Source: Acanthosepion esculentum
Taxonomy: Eukaryota; Mollusca; Cephalopoda; Sepiida; Sepiidae
DNA length: 64,000 nucleotides
Assembly: GCA_964036315.1 (NCBI GenBank)
Contig: OZ038495.1
Coordinates: 25,799,190-25,863,189, forward strand
Direction: 5' to 3'
The position numbers and the translations under genes are program-made. Every line of letters starts with the position of its first letter. Positions within the stretch are counted from its first letter, which is position 1. The notes under the pieces are model-generated. The model was given only the letters and a program-made list of their open reading frames with translations, had not been told where the DNA came from and ran no database searches. Shown one piece after another: positions 10,560 through 21,238 of the stretch.

Positions 10560-11985
10560 ACTGTTAGGATCTGTCTACCAAAGATTTTGTTGCTGTCCGT
10601 GTTTCGGGATTCCAAACATTTGACAAGAACAACACATCTTTTTAAATGAAACATATAAATGGTTATTTTCTGAAGGAAAAGTAGAAGCAGAACGTCAGGT
10701 GAAATAACATTTATATATTCTTTTCAGAAATATACAATAACAATAAAACGTTCCATTTCCCTTGCAGTGAAGTTTGTTTTTATCAAGTAATTGAGTGTTC
10801 GTAGAGCGGTGTGATATGTGTGGATAGACTTACGTTATGAATAATTGTTTTGAACCTCAAGAAGCATTATGCTTCTATTTTTATATCCGCAAGGGAGATC
10901 CAAAATTTAATTTCACATAGTGGTGTGAAAGTTTTGAATAAAATAATTTCACATTGGCTCGCGAAAATCTTTTTCTCGAATTTACGGACGTGATGAAGTG
11001 AGTTATTATTGTTATTTTCTATAATGGCCCAAAAGTAACATGTGATAGGTCTACAATTACCTCCACCAAGTATTTTGGTGGTATTTTTCCTTTCTGATGG
11101 GATTTTATTGGGTGAAAAATAATATGAATTGAAAATGTGTGCTGTTTTATTGCATGATGACTCTCAGTTTTTTTTTTAACAAATGGGGATAAAAAAATCC
11201 CCTCCGCAGGAATTGGCTTACGAGTTGGTTTTGATCCACGTGTATTTTGCTTGACTCTTGCTTAAACTTTTGAATTTCAAAAATATTTTTGGTACATTTC
11301 GATTTGTGGGAAAATAGCTGCATTTGTTTTTCATTCGGAAACGATCAAAAGGTCATCCTCCAAATTCTGAGAAGTGAAATCTGGAGCCTATTTGGATGAA
11401 TAAAAGTAAAACCAAGAATTGAATTGGTGGAGTCGGTGAACAACTGTTGCATGAACCCAGGTCGGTCCAGTCAAGGAAAAACAACACAGAAGAAATTTAA
11501 CGACCAACAGACGAGAATTGAAGGAAACATCAAAGTCGCTCCCACACCAAGGAAAAAATCTTCAGCTGGTGTGATTGTTCTGTTCTTTGCTGCTACCACG
11601 AACTTTGCTTCGAAAATTGTACTTGTTCTTTGAAAACTTTTCAGGGAAGTAGTTTTCACCTTTCTTCATTTATTTTTATGTTGTTTACCTTTTCTGAGGA
11701 ACTTCTGCAGCATTGTAATTTTTATTGTAAAAGAGTATATTTCATTTGCATTAATTAGTTTTACATACATGTTATTGGCCATCATTTGGCACACAAAGCA
11801 CTTAATTTGCGTAATTCTTTCATTTTTGTGTGTTAACAATAAATTTACTGTCTGTTTTTTTAAACTCGGCTCGTGTCGTCTGTCTTTGTTGTGTGCCCTC
11901 ATAAATTAAATGTTACCTCAGACGTTTGCTTGAACTATTTTTTCGTAGTTTTTTATTACCAAATAAAAGTCCTTTACATGAAAGA
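10560..11985. other. Gene-free interval
   Basis: No element termini or conserved protein motifs are recognised. It contains short ORFs of up to about 78 codons with no recognisable similarity. Confidence 0.5.
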
Positions 11986-11989
11986 AGTC

Positions 11990-14720
11990 TAAATATAGTG
12001 TAAAACAGGTTGACAGCCTCTAAGAAACACAGTTGTTTTAGATTTGTTTGAATTCTTCCTTTTCAACATTTTATTTGTGAGCAAGACCATGAAACTAACC
12101 AAAGGGTAGAGCCAAAACAGGTTGAACGACTTTAAGAAACACATACTTTTTTTTTAGATATGTTTTATTTCTGCCTTTTCAACATTTTTATTTATTGTTA
12201 AAAACCACGCAACCAACCTAAAAGTAGTCCAAAACAGGTTGATAGCTTCTACGAAATGCATAGATGTTTTTTAGATTTGTTGTTTTCTGCCTATGCAACT
12301 TTTTAAGACCATGAAACCAGTTTAAAGTAATGTCAAAAGAGGTTAACAGCCTCCAAGAAATGCATAGTTTTCTTAGATTCGTTTGAATTCTCCCTTTTAT
12401 TTGTCGAGAAAACCATGAAACCCGTCTAATTATAGTACAAAAGAGACTGAAAATGTCTAAGAAACACATTTATTTTAGATTGTTTGACTTAAGCCATTTC
12501 AACTTTTTTCTTTGCGGGTAAGACCATGAAACCATCCTAAAGTTAGTGAAAACACAGGTTGACAGGTTCTAAGAAACATATTCTTTTAGATTTATTTGAA
12601 TTGTGCTTTTTGAAGTATTTTATTTGTGCAAAACAGGTTGCGAGACTCTAAGAAATACATAGATTTGTTAGACTTGTGGAGCGAAGATGGAAATAAACAT
12701 CAATACAGTCAAACATCAAATGAAAAAAAATGTTTTCTGAGTCGGAAGACTGCGCAATTCTTTCAGTTAATAAATATAATTCTTTGAAAATAAATATTTA
12801 ACCTTTTTCAACCGACCGGTCGCGTTCCCACTAACAATAAAAAACTAGCTTCGTGATCCCTTTGAAGGATATTTAAGCAAAGTTTCTAGGCGGACAAACA
12901 AGAATAAGGAGAGGAAGGAGAGATAGGTGGCAACAGACGGCAACAGTTTTATGATGGACCGACTTAAAAGAAAATTCCCTTACTCATTCACTCATCTTCT
13001 TCACCAAGCTATGTGACACTTACACTTTCCTCTTCACTTTCTCCATTGCCTCTTCTTTCTCACACATACACACAAAGAAATCGCATTTCTTTTCATCTGA
13101 ACAAACAGCTACAATCAAGGACTGTAAGAACTATAGCAAAGATTTAGTTGTAAAAACACGAAAATACAAATATTTTATATTTTTATACTTAAACACATTT
13201 TTCATCTTTTTTTTTTTGCCTAGGGTTGATTCAAAGCTGCAATAGACATCTGACTTTCAACTATTTTATTTGTGAGTAAGATCATGAAACCAATCCAAAA
13301 GTAATGAGAAAACTAGTTGACAAACTCAAAGAAACACAGTTTTTTAGATCTGTTTGACTTGTGCCTTTTCAATCATTATATCTGTGTTTAAAACCATCAG
13401 ACCAGGCGAAAAATAATGTAAAACAGGTTAACAGCCTCTAAAAAATAGTTTTTTTTAGCTTTGTTTGACATCTGCATTTTCAACTTTTTCATTTGTGGGT
13501 AAAACCATGAAAACAGTCTAAAAATAGTGAAAAAACAGGTTGACAGATTCTAAAAAACATAGTTTTTAGATTTGTTTGACATACCTTTTCAACCATTTTA
13601 ATTGTGGGTAAGACCATAAAAGCAGCCTAAATGTGATACAAAACATTTTGGCAGCCTCTAAGAAACATAGTTTTTTTTTTAGATTTGTTTGACTTCTACC
13701 TTTTCAACTTTATTATTTGTGGGTAAGACCAACAATCAGCTTATAACTAGTGCCAAAACAGGTTGATATCCGCTAAAAAACACATCGATTTGTTTAGATT
13801 TATTAGACTTCTGCCATTTCAACATATGTTTTGTGAGTAAAACCACGAAATCAGCCTATAAGTAATGAGAAAACAGATTGACAGACTCTAAGAAACAGTT
13901 CTTTTAGATTTGTTTGACGTGACTTTTCAACAACTTTCTTTGTGGGTATGACCAAGTAACCAGCCTAAAAGTAGTGCCAAAATAGGTTAATAGCCAGTAA
14001 GAAACACACAGCTTTCTAAATTTGTTTCACTTCTGCCTTTCCCAATTTTTTAATCGTGGGTAAACCCATGAAACCAGTCTAAATGTAGTGCAAAACAGGT
14101 TGCCAGCCAGTAAAGAATCATATAGTCTTTCTTTTTTTTTTAAATTGTTTGATTTCTACCATTTCAACTTCCCTTTTGTGGGTAAAACCATGAAATCTCC
14201 TTTGACAGCCTCTAAGAAACGCATTGATGCTTTAGATTTGTTTGACTTTTGCCTTTTCAACATTTTCTATTTGTGGGGAACACCTTGAGACAAATGCAAA
14301 AGTACTGACAAATACAGGTAGTTTCTTTTTTTCAGATTAGTATTACTTTTGTTCTTTAAACTATTTTTATTTGTGGGTAAGAACTGGAAACCAATTTAAA
14401 TGTAGTGTCAACAAAGTGTTAACTTACTATAATAAATAGAAGCAGTGTTTTCTTTTTAATTTTTGACATTGGCCGTGTCAAATTTTATTTTTTATTTGAG
14501 GGCATGATGTTGAAACCAGCGTAAAATAATGCCAACAATAGTTTAACAGTATCTAAAAATATATACTTTTTTTATTTGTTTGGCTTCTGTCATTTCATCT
14601 TTTTTATTTGGGGCAATATCTTGAAACCAACCCCAAAATAGTGCCAAATACTGGTTGGCACTTTCTACGAAAAATAGAGTTTTCTTAGATTTGTTTGACT
14701 TGTGCTTTTTCAATTTCTCC
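11990..14720. repeat. Satellite array, about 112 bp unit, diverged
   Basis: A unit containing AAACAGGTTGACAGCCTC, AAGAAACACA, AGATTTGTTTGACTTCTGCC, TTTTCAAC, TTTGTGGGTAAGACCATGAA and ACCAGCCTAAAAGTAGTG repeats head to tail about 18 to 20 times, with spacing of roughly 104-120 bp judged from the ACCATGAAAC landmark (for example 12087, 12308, 12412, 12524, 13503, 14065, 14187). Units differ by many substitutions and small indels, so the array is old. It is interrupted at about 12676-13250 by unrelated sequence. Short ORFs here are by-products of the repeat. Confidence 0.9.
12676..13248. other. Unrelated segment splitting the 112 bp satellite
   Basis: The satellite unit breaks at GACTTGTG and resumes at CTGACTTTCAAC. 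The intervening 570 bp has a different composition (CCGACCGGTCGCG, CT-rich and CA-rich stretches, a T-run) and begins TGTGGAGCG and ends ATAGACA. It is probably an inserted element such as a solo LTR, but no clear target duplication or second copy is present here. Confidence 0.45.
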
Positions 14721-14759
14721 TTTTGTTTCACTTGTGTTCTTTCTGCCAAAATCTAGCTG

Positions 14760-15364
14760 AACAGTAAATATCTGAAATCTCCACTAAATTGTATAACTTT
14801 GTCACTAGGATTAGGCTTATAATATCCTAATTTGAATGTCCTAATCTGGCTTTCCTGCTACAATTATCAAGTGTCATTTTATGTTTCAGCCCTGAAGTTT
14901 AAAGTGTGTTGGGTCATGAATTGCTTTTATTATAAGAAATGTAAACCTATAGTTAAACTGAAAACTGTCCTACTTTGAAACGTGGAAATTCGTAACAGTA
15001 ATAATAAATTGGGTGTAATTTCTAAGTTAAATGCGAATCCGTTTTAATATAGTTAACTCTGGAACCTATTTATCTGTATATATGCATCTGTAACGGAAGA
15101 GAACTATGGAAGAATGGTTTATTCTACCATTTGTATTTCCCCCGTTATGGGCATTATTATAACCGCAATATAATAGCACCATATTCACGGACAGAACGGA
15201 ATAGATGAAAGAAAAAGGAATGACAAACATGCTTTGACAAACACAAAACTACATGCACATATATATACACGTGTCCCGCGCAGAAAATAATATATCATGG
15301 CAACAAAACAGAGTGTGAGGAGAAACAAAAAGGAAGGATCTTACATGTAATAAGGAGGTACTGT
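14760..15364. other. Gene-free interval
   Basis: No coding or RNA feature is recognised. A loosely symmetrical segment between GTAACGG (about 15091) and CCGTTAT (about 15141) could be part of a repeat terminus. Confidence 0.45.
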
Positions 15365-15653
15365 TGTGTCTGGAGAAGCCATGTTTAGGACTCCAGATTC
15401 AAATGGGCCGGATTCATCTATGCCTCAGGCGATGACATATTCCACGAACGGGAAACAGCGAGTCTTGGGTTTTCCCAAATTGAAAACTGCGAGCTGGATT
15501 TTTATTCTATATCTGGGAAAGATATATTCCCAAAGGAAAACGGCACCATGGGCTTGTAAGTTGCAGGGGAGATAGATTTAGCCTTTGTCCGAGCCATGAA
15601 AGGCCCGAGCTAAAGAAAGCAACCATACGGATTAGCTGCTGTAAAGAAACAAA
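15365..15653 (+). pseudogene. Unidentified exon-like segment, copy 1 (truncated)
   Basis: It is about 80-85% identical by eye to 16778-17066. In the shared frame, after an in-frame TAG that also looks like a splice acceptor (CATGTTTAG before GACTCC), both copies read AGFIY, an acidic DD/DED block, HEREx/HEWET, SLGFSQI, NCEL, then SISxK and IFPK. Copy 1 lacks one base in CCCAAAGG (about 15533), which throws the frame off. The downstream part (SLCPSHERPELKKAT, then SCCK) is intact in another frame. It breaks off where Gypsy integrase begins at 15656. I do not recognise the protein. Confidence 0.5.
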
Positions 15654-15655
15654 AA

Positions 15656-16200
15656 TTTTCAAGGAACGAGGTGCCTAAAAATTTCGTTTCAGATAACGCG
15701 CCAGAATTTTGAGAGGGAAGGCTGTACTCGTGGCTAAATCGTATTGGATGCGTCCTGTATAAAACACCACCCTACTACCCACAATCGAATGGAATCGTAG
15801 AACGAATGGTGCAGACTGTGAAAATGGGACTAAAAGCATTTTCCCCATCTAATGATAATATAGAAAGTTACCTAACAAGATTACTGCTAAGTTATACGAC
15901 AATTCTACATGCCGGTAAACTGAAAAGTCCCTCCGCATTATTGGGTAGACAGATTTCAGCTTCCATAACAATGTCATTTTTAACAAGTGAAAGTTTATGG
16001 TATAAAAAAAACAAAGAATCTAATCCAGAGAAGGTGAACTTTGTAGTACAGAAAGGACACAACGCAAAAATACTAATGTAAAATGGACAAAATGTACTTG
16101 GCCCATGCAGATCAATTCAGAAGCAGAATGGAACCGGAGAATATAGAAATGGACGAAGAATCTGAAGCTGAATAACATGACGGAAGAAAGGGACTAATGA
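15656..16200 (+). pseudogene. Gypsy integrase C-terminal fragment
   Basis: It begins abruptly inside the integrase core (VPKNFVSDNAPEF at about 15670-15711) and continues with YYPQSNGIVERMVQTVKMGL at about 15775-15832 and LLLSYTTILHAGKL. An ORF of 91 codons covers 15806-16081. It matches the integrase of the element at 2.4-3.2 kb almost motif for motif and is somewhat better preserved. Everything upstream (PR, RT, RH) is missing, and an unrelated exon-like segment sits in its place. Confidence 0.8.
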
Positions 16201-16404
16201 ATCCAGTAGTGAAACTGAACAATCTATGGACGATAATGACCAGAAATCTGATGAGGAGTTGGAAGAGGAAAATGAACTCAGACTTAGGTCCCTTATAAGA
16301 AAAAAATCAAGAGACACAACAAGAAAGACCGTTTAGAGTTCCAAGAATAATTAGAAAAAGTCAAAGATCAACAAAGGGCATAAGACCATTTCTGATTAGG
16401 GAGG

Positions 16405-16777
16405 TGTAGTATTGCATGCAAATGAAATACTCCTATAAAAGTAGAACGCCACAGCAAATGCGAGTCTAGCTACCATCTGGTGACCTGATAACGTCTATTC
16501 CAGAGATTGCTCCATTTCATAACAATTTCGTTCTTTTTAACGTCGTGAAGAACAGTTTATGTATTTTTTTTTATGCCAGAAAGGATTGACGAACAATTCC
16601 CACGTGTTATCTATCGCTTTGTCATTGCTCAAATGTATCATAGCGACACGTTTCACATCGAAAAAATTACGTACCTGTTAGTTCCTGTTATCGGCATTGT
16701 GTTGAACGAGAAATGAACTTTTTTTTTTTTTGGCGTATTCATATCACGACATGTTCAACAGTTAATATGTGTCTTCT
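16405..16777 (+). repeat. 3' LTR of the second Gypsy fragment
   Basis: The polypurine GATTAGGGAGG is followed by TGTAGTATTGCATGC. A TATA-like CTATAAAAG occurs at about 16432. The right end is not defined, because the sequence runs into exon-like copy 2 at 16778 without an obvious CA terminus or target duplication. Confidence 0.5.
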
Positions 16778-17188
16778 TGTGTCTGGAGAAGCCATGTTTA
16801 GGACTCCAAATTCAAACGGGCCGGATTCATCTATGTTCCAGACGAGGACATAATCCATGAATGGGAAACGGTGAGTCTTGGGTTTTCACAAATTGTTAAC
16901 TGCGAGCTGGAGTTTCATTCTATATCTGAGAAAGTTATATTCCCAAAAGGGAAACGACACCATGGACTTGTAAGCTGCAGAAGAGGCAGATTTAGCCTCT
17001 GTCGAGCCATGAAAGGCCCGGGCTAAAGAAAGCAACCTTACGGTTTAGTTGCTGCAAACAAACTGACATTGACTTCGTCTATGGACTGACGCCATTAAGC
17101 GGTACATCACATGACCCATGTGATTTATCTCCACCAAAGGGAAATAATTGTCTTCTGTATTCCAACACACCTATGATAAATTCCTGAA
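16778..17188 (+). pseudogene. Unidentified exon-like segment, copy 2, with stop and poly(A) signal
   Basis: This is the second, longer copy. After the acceptor-like CATGTTTAG the frame runs about 75 codons to RFSLC, where a C seems to be missing relative to copy 1 (TGTCGAGCC against TGTCCGAGCC). Allowing for that base, the frame continues through SCCKQTDIDFVYG and several further Cys to a TGA at about 17186-17188. AATAAA follows at once (about 17189-17194). The product is Cys-containing and looks beta-rich. The layout fits a last coding exon or a processed copy of one. No family is recognised and I do not assign a function. Confidence 0.5.
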
Positions 17189-17199
17189 ATAAAATCGAA

Positions 17200-17457
17200 G
17201 AAATCTATTCTAATTGTTTATTTTATAACTACTGTACATATTCTGATACATGTTAACAAACTTTTGATACAATAATTTTTAAATGTGGATAAGTCGTAAT
17301 ATTATTAGTTAAATTTAAAATCAGTTAAATTTAGACCAATTTTAGAAAACACATCACATTAAATTTTTAAAACAATTTGCATAAATTTCAGTTTTTCTTA
17401 AATAAAAATAAATAAGAAGTTTTATAAAAGTAAAAGATGTCATATTTGTTGTTTTAC

Positions 17458-17460
<3 letters not shown>
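17200..17460. other. AT-rich, nothing recognised
   Basis: No coding frame or repeat terminus is seen between the exon-like segment and the (AT)n array. Confidence 0.5.

Positions 17461-17511
<51 letters not shown>
17461..17511. repeat. (AT)n microsatellite
   Basis: About 25 AT units, lying just outside the left arm of the inverted repeat at 17555-18012. Confidence 0.98.
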
Positions 17512-17515
<4 letters not shown>

Positions 17516-17554
17516 GAAGAGATCATAGCAGTTCCAACGAGAGAAAAGGGCGTA

Positions 17555-18003
17555 TATTAAAAAGAAGAGAGAAACTGCAAATGTTTTTGGTTGTAATGTG
17601 GATTTTTAAAAAAATATTTTCCATAATTTTGCTACATGTGTTTCCGGTCTCGCGACCGTCATCAGGCAAAAGGTGGCGATTTCCACATATTATTTAAAAT
17701 AAATAATTTTTTTCTTTATGTTTTTCGATGTTAAATATTCTCCATATGAGACATTCTCTTATTTTGTGTTAGTGATCCAAACGTCTTTCTAGAACTGGCA
17801 GTGAAAAGTTCTGCGTGAAGTGTTATAAAACAATTAAGATTGGTTCGAGAAATTATGGAGTAGTTATCGGCATGCTTATCTTTTAATGACCCCTGTGTGT
17901 TCTTAGATCTATTTCCATTTTCATGTGCTTTCATGGAACATAAAGCATAATATTTATTTAAAAATCCACATTACAACCAAAAACGTTTGCGGTTTCTCTC
18001 TTC

Positions 18004-18012
<9 letters not shown>
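17555..18012. repeat. Inverted-repeat unit with 56 bp arms around a hammerhead motif
   Basis: Arms 17555-17610 and 17957-18012 are reverse complements with about two mismatches (both contain TTTTTGGTTGTAATGTGGA on one strand). They enclose about 346 bp, and both sides run into (AT)n arrays. The interior carries a hammerhead-type motif on the minus strand at 17625-17672. Upstream of it on that strand is a 67-codon frame (17934-17731) with a TQGSLKDKHADNYS stretch that may be a remnant of a GIY-YIG-type tail; that part is weak. Hammerheads are known in the terminal repeats of Penelope-like elements, which makes a Penelope origin likely but not proven. Confidence 0.7.
17625..17672 (-). ncRNA. 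Hammerhead ribozyme, structurally complete by eye
   Basis: On the minus strand, in order: TTTTGC (stem I, 5' strand); CTGATGA (17665-17659, consensus core); CGGTC-GCGA-GACCG (17658-17645, a perfect five-pair stem II closed by a GNRA tetraloop); GAAAC (17644-17640). ACATGT with that last A/C gives a minimal stem III of 2-3 pairs, then the cleavage position A (GUA, an allowed NUH triplet). GCAAAA then pairs perfectly with the opening TTTTGC. All catalytic-core residues of the known hammerhead fold are present. This is the type I layout with a minimal stem III described for Penelope-like elements. Confidence 0.85.

Positions 18013-18062
<50 letters not shown>
18010..18062. repeat. (AT)n microsatellite
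   Basis: About 26 units bounding the right arm of the inverted-repeat unit. Confidence 0.98.
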
Positions 18063-18064
<2 letters not shown>

Positions 18065-19085
18065 AAATAATTTCATGTCTGTATCTAATCACTATATAAT
18101 AATTATTATATTGAAAAAGCATTATAATTATGTACTTTTAAAGTAAATGTATAAAGTTTAAAAAAAAATAACAAGAGGTAAAAAATTGGAAATGATAGGT
18201 TGTGGTATTTTAGTACTTTTTTTCATAATGGTACCGAAACTAATGAAACAGTATACTCCCCACATATAAGCATTCCTAGATGATACCACAGTTTTTACAG
18301 TATTAAAATGAACTTGAAATATCAAATGAATTACTTCCATGAACCGTTCAATTCAATAGGAATTAGAACCAAGCTCTATATCAGTTGAACTTTTGAAAGC
18401 CAAGAGGAAAATTAGTTCAAATATTTTGAATAAAAATTTCAGTTCAAAATTCTGAGCAGATTATTATGTATGATAGACACCGGAAGAAGTCCAGAGAGTA
18501 AAACACCCGAAACATTATGAATATAATAAACAAAATAAGCATACCAATCGGAATAGAAAGTCATATAATAATAATAATTTGTGATGGTATTAGAAAATCA
18601 TATTTTTAAGAAGCGTGTCATATTGGCTTCTGTGGCCAAAATGTAGAAAGAGTCATGACGAAAATCAATCAATGATGACTAAATAAATTGCAATATTTAG
18701 ACATAGAGACGTCTATTTGTTTATTTATGCTTGAAGGTCAATAATACTCGAGTAAGATGTGAAAAAATCAAATTTGACATGTTGCAATGCTGGTTGTTTT
18801 CATTACATATACATTAAAACTTTATAGACTGACCACCGCTTTACCGGTGGTAGAGAAAAATGACTTAATGCCCAGCCACCGGTTGAACGGTGTGTAAAAA
18901 CTTGCAACTATTTTTATATCTACCGTGAAATATAACATACCAATTATTTGCGAATTTTGACTGGGAGCTCAGGTAGAGAAGGGTTAAAATTGTTCAGGAA
19001 AGCAGGGCACAAAGGGTTAATGTCACTAATATTTTTGAATAAATGTTTTTAATTGGGGCTGCTGAAATTATTATCATAACATTTG
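18063..19085. other. Mostly gene-free, with short GC hairpins at 18833-18898
   Basis: No coding feature is recognised. At 18833-18856 ACCACCG/CCGGTGGT pair around CTTTA, and at about 18879-18896 a CACCG/CGGTG pair follows. A weak hammerhead-like string (GGAAGAAGTCC then CCGAAAC) sits at about 18482-18520 but lacks a matching stem. Confidence 0.5.
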
Positions 19086-19087
19086 TC

Positions 19088-19205
19088 CTTGAGGACACAT
19101 GGTACAGTGGATAAAGGCGTTGGTTAGATCCAGTGACAGACCCAAAGAGTGTGAGTTCAATACCCGGTTCAGGCAGTGGAGAACTTTCAGAGGGAAAATT
19201 ACCAG
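19088..19205 (+). repeat. tRNA-derived SINE head or tRNA-like sequence
   Basis: A box-A-like TGGTACAGTGGATAAAGG (about 19099-19116) is followed after about 46 bases by a box-B-like GAGTTCAATACCC (about 19153-19165), as in RNA polymerase III SINEs derived from tRNA. No clean cloverleaf or tail was found, so it is not called a tRNA gene. Confidence 0.5.
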
Positions 19206-19300
19206 GAGATAACTGATAACTGACATCCATCAAACATGGCTCGTGGAACTAGAACAGTCTACCCCAGTGATCGAAATAAAGGGTTCGGTTCGAAATTCCA

Positions 19301-19400
19301 ACCACCTGAAGAAGGCCGGAGCGTACAACGGCCGAAACGTTGTGACAAATATGGCGACAAAAATGAGGACAATAGTCCGACTAATGTAAATAATGTATAT
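19301..19400 (+). ncRNA. Hammerhead-type motif, degraded, upstream of a Penelope fragment
   Basis: Core CTGAAGA (19306-19312) fits the CUGANGA consensus. GGCCG (19314-19318) pairs with CGGCC (19329-19333) as stem II around a 10-nt loop, then GAAAC follows at 19334-19338. Stem III is the self-complementary ACGT, with CAC/GTG as a short stem I. An extra A precedes stem II. The downstream tail ATGAGGACAATAGTCCGA recurs in both orientations at 45.94-46.05 kb, so this is a repeated family. Confidence 0.55.
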
Positions 19401-19421
19401 ATATGTATATGTATATATGTA

Positions 19422-19424
<3 letters not shown>

Positions 19425-19474
<50 letters not shown>
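19425..19474. repeat. (AT)n microsatellite
   Basis: About 25 AT units, following GTATATATGTATGC. Confidence 0.97.
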
Positions 19475-19477
<3 letters not shown>

Positions 19478-19619
19478 GTATTTTGTCAGCAATCCCTCAT
19501 TTATACATGTTTCGTTAAAGACTGACAAGGTACTATGATTAAGCTACGTAGAATTGTTTCTTTTCTGAACACAAAGTGTGTAAAAACTGCATAGAAAAAA
19601 TGATATTTAAACAGGTCAC

Positions 19620-20600
19620 TAAACCCAAAATATATGTCCCCTACTTAGACAATATTTTTTTATTTTAACTAAAAAGACACAAGAAATAGATAATCTCAAA
19701 ATCACATTTGAAAAAACTCTGTCCTTAACTTTACCTACGAACTAAGACAAATAATAAACTCACATTCTTAGACGTTCTCATAGAATACAGTAACAACACT
19801 TTCACCACATATTGTATAAAAAAAACACTAGCAGGAACTCTTGCCACCTTAATTTTAAGAGTGAATGCTTAATTATATATAAAATAACAGTGATAAAAAA
19901 TTTCCTAAAGAGATCGCACAAGAATTCATCCTCTCGTCTACTTTTCCTTAAAAACTCAACAATAAAACAGACACTTGTTAACAATGGTTTTTCTAACCAC
20001 CTCATCGACCACCGGATTAGACTATTTCTTTCTAAAATAAATAATAACGATACTGAACACACAAACAAAACAATAACATAAATATCTTCTATAAAAGCCA
20101 AATGCGCGTCAACTATAAGCAAGATGAATCTTCACTTAGAAATATCATAAAGAAATACAGTTGTTTCGTATAAAAAAAATTAAATTAATTATCTATTACA
20201 AAAAAATTAAAACAGCTAACCTTATCCTCAAAAATAACAACACACCTTCAAAATCAAAACTACAAAGAACCAACATTAATTACGTGTTCAAATGCCCCTT
20301 AATGAACTGTGTTCCTGATCAAACCAAACTCATAATTACATCGGTCACACGTGCCTATCCAGACGACTTACGTTACACCTATCCGACCACAGCACCATTA
20401 TAACCCATTTAAACAAGACACAAACCTATCAGACTTCATCTAAAACATACTAGTAGAAAATACAATTATAATATCCCCATCCACAATTTAAAAAAAAGAT
20501 TAAAAATAATAGAAGCCCTAATAATAGAAAAAAAGTCAACACTCAGTAATATTAACTACGAACACGGCCATAATGCGCTGACCGTATATGGAAAATAAAA
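19620..20600 (+). pseudogene. Penelope-like element, RT C-terminus and GIY-YIG fragment
   Basis: Frame-broken reading on the plus strand gives the RT catalytic neighbourhood VPYLDNIFLF (about 19639-19668, with DD reduced to DN). Next come LTFLDVLIEYSNNTFTT, then the long linker NFKSECLIIYKITVIKNFLK (19812-20081), INYVFKCPLMN (20161-20403), and YIGHTCLSRRLTLHLSD in another frame at about 20335-20385. The order RT, linker, GIY-YIG endonuclease is specific to Penelope-like elements. Hammerhead-type motifs lie upstream (19301) and downstream (20663), as expected for the terminal repeats. Confidence 0.75.
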
Positions 20601-20662
20601 CATCCCTATAACTCTAAATACATACACACAACCCATACATTCAGTTAAAAAGTAAAATAAAA

Positions 20663-20712
20663 TCATCCTTGATAATGGCTAAAAGTATAGCTGAAAGCGC
20701 TCGGAAATGCAG
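20663..20712 (+). ncRNA. Hammerhead-type motif, degraded, downstream of the Penelope fragment
   Basis: TTGATAA (20669-20675) stands where CUGANGA is expected, with C3 and G8 substituted. GGCT (20677-20680) pairs with AGCT (20689-20692) to form stem II. GAAA (20693-20696), self-complementary GCGC and TC, the expected cleavage site, follow. CC before the core pairs with GG after it. It belongs to a different core type from the one at 19301. Confidence 0.5.
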
Positions 20713-20739
20713 AACATTTGGACAGTTTTTACAGACATT

Positions 20740-21238
20740 GTGTCCAGAAAAGAAAACACTTTTACGAACCCTAGAAAAATTAAATAAAAGGCTTAATTGC
20801 AGTACGTTGTCTGTCATCTTTAACAAAGCACACACACATATGTGTGTGTGTGTATGTGTGTATGTGTATGTATGTGTATGAATGTATAAGTGTAAATATA
20901 AAGTAAATAACGAGATATTAGCAACTAGTGTGGTTTCCTTTTTGTATGGCTTTGTGTCAGACCACTAGACTCCCACGTACAAGCGTAGTTGATACTCTTT
21001 TAGGATATCAACGGTTCTTGTCAAGATTAGCAACGATAGAGAATGCACAAACACGAATGGTGTATGAAAGGCATAACAAATTTTATTTAATAACAAAGTT
21101 TATTTAATAACAAACTGACAGGGTGAAGAAGGAAAAAATGTGGTGTCGAGTTCCTGGTTTCTGGATAGTGGGTCTAGCGAATCTGTGAAGCGTTGGGTTG
21201 ATGTTGAGGTTGAACGTTATTGCGCGCCAAATTTTAAT
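20740..21238. other. Gene-free interval with a TG-rich tract
   Basis: A (TG)n-like stretch lies at about 20838-20880. Two overlapping copies of TTTATTTAATAACAAA lie at about 21080-21115. No coding feature is seen. Confidence 0.5.

Noticed and set aside
17437..17697. ORF running out of the (AT)n array at 17.46 kb
   Set aside because: Its N-terminal half is microsatellite and the rest covers the inverted arm and hammerhead on the wrong strand.
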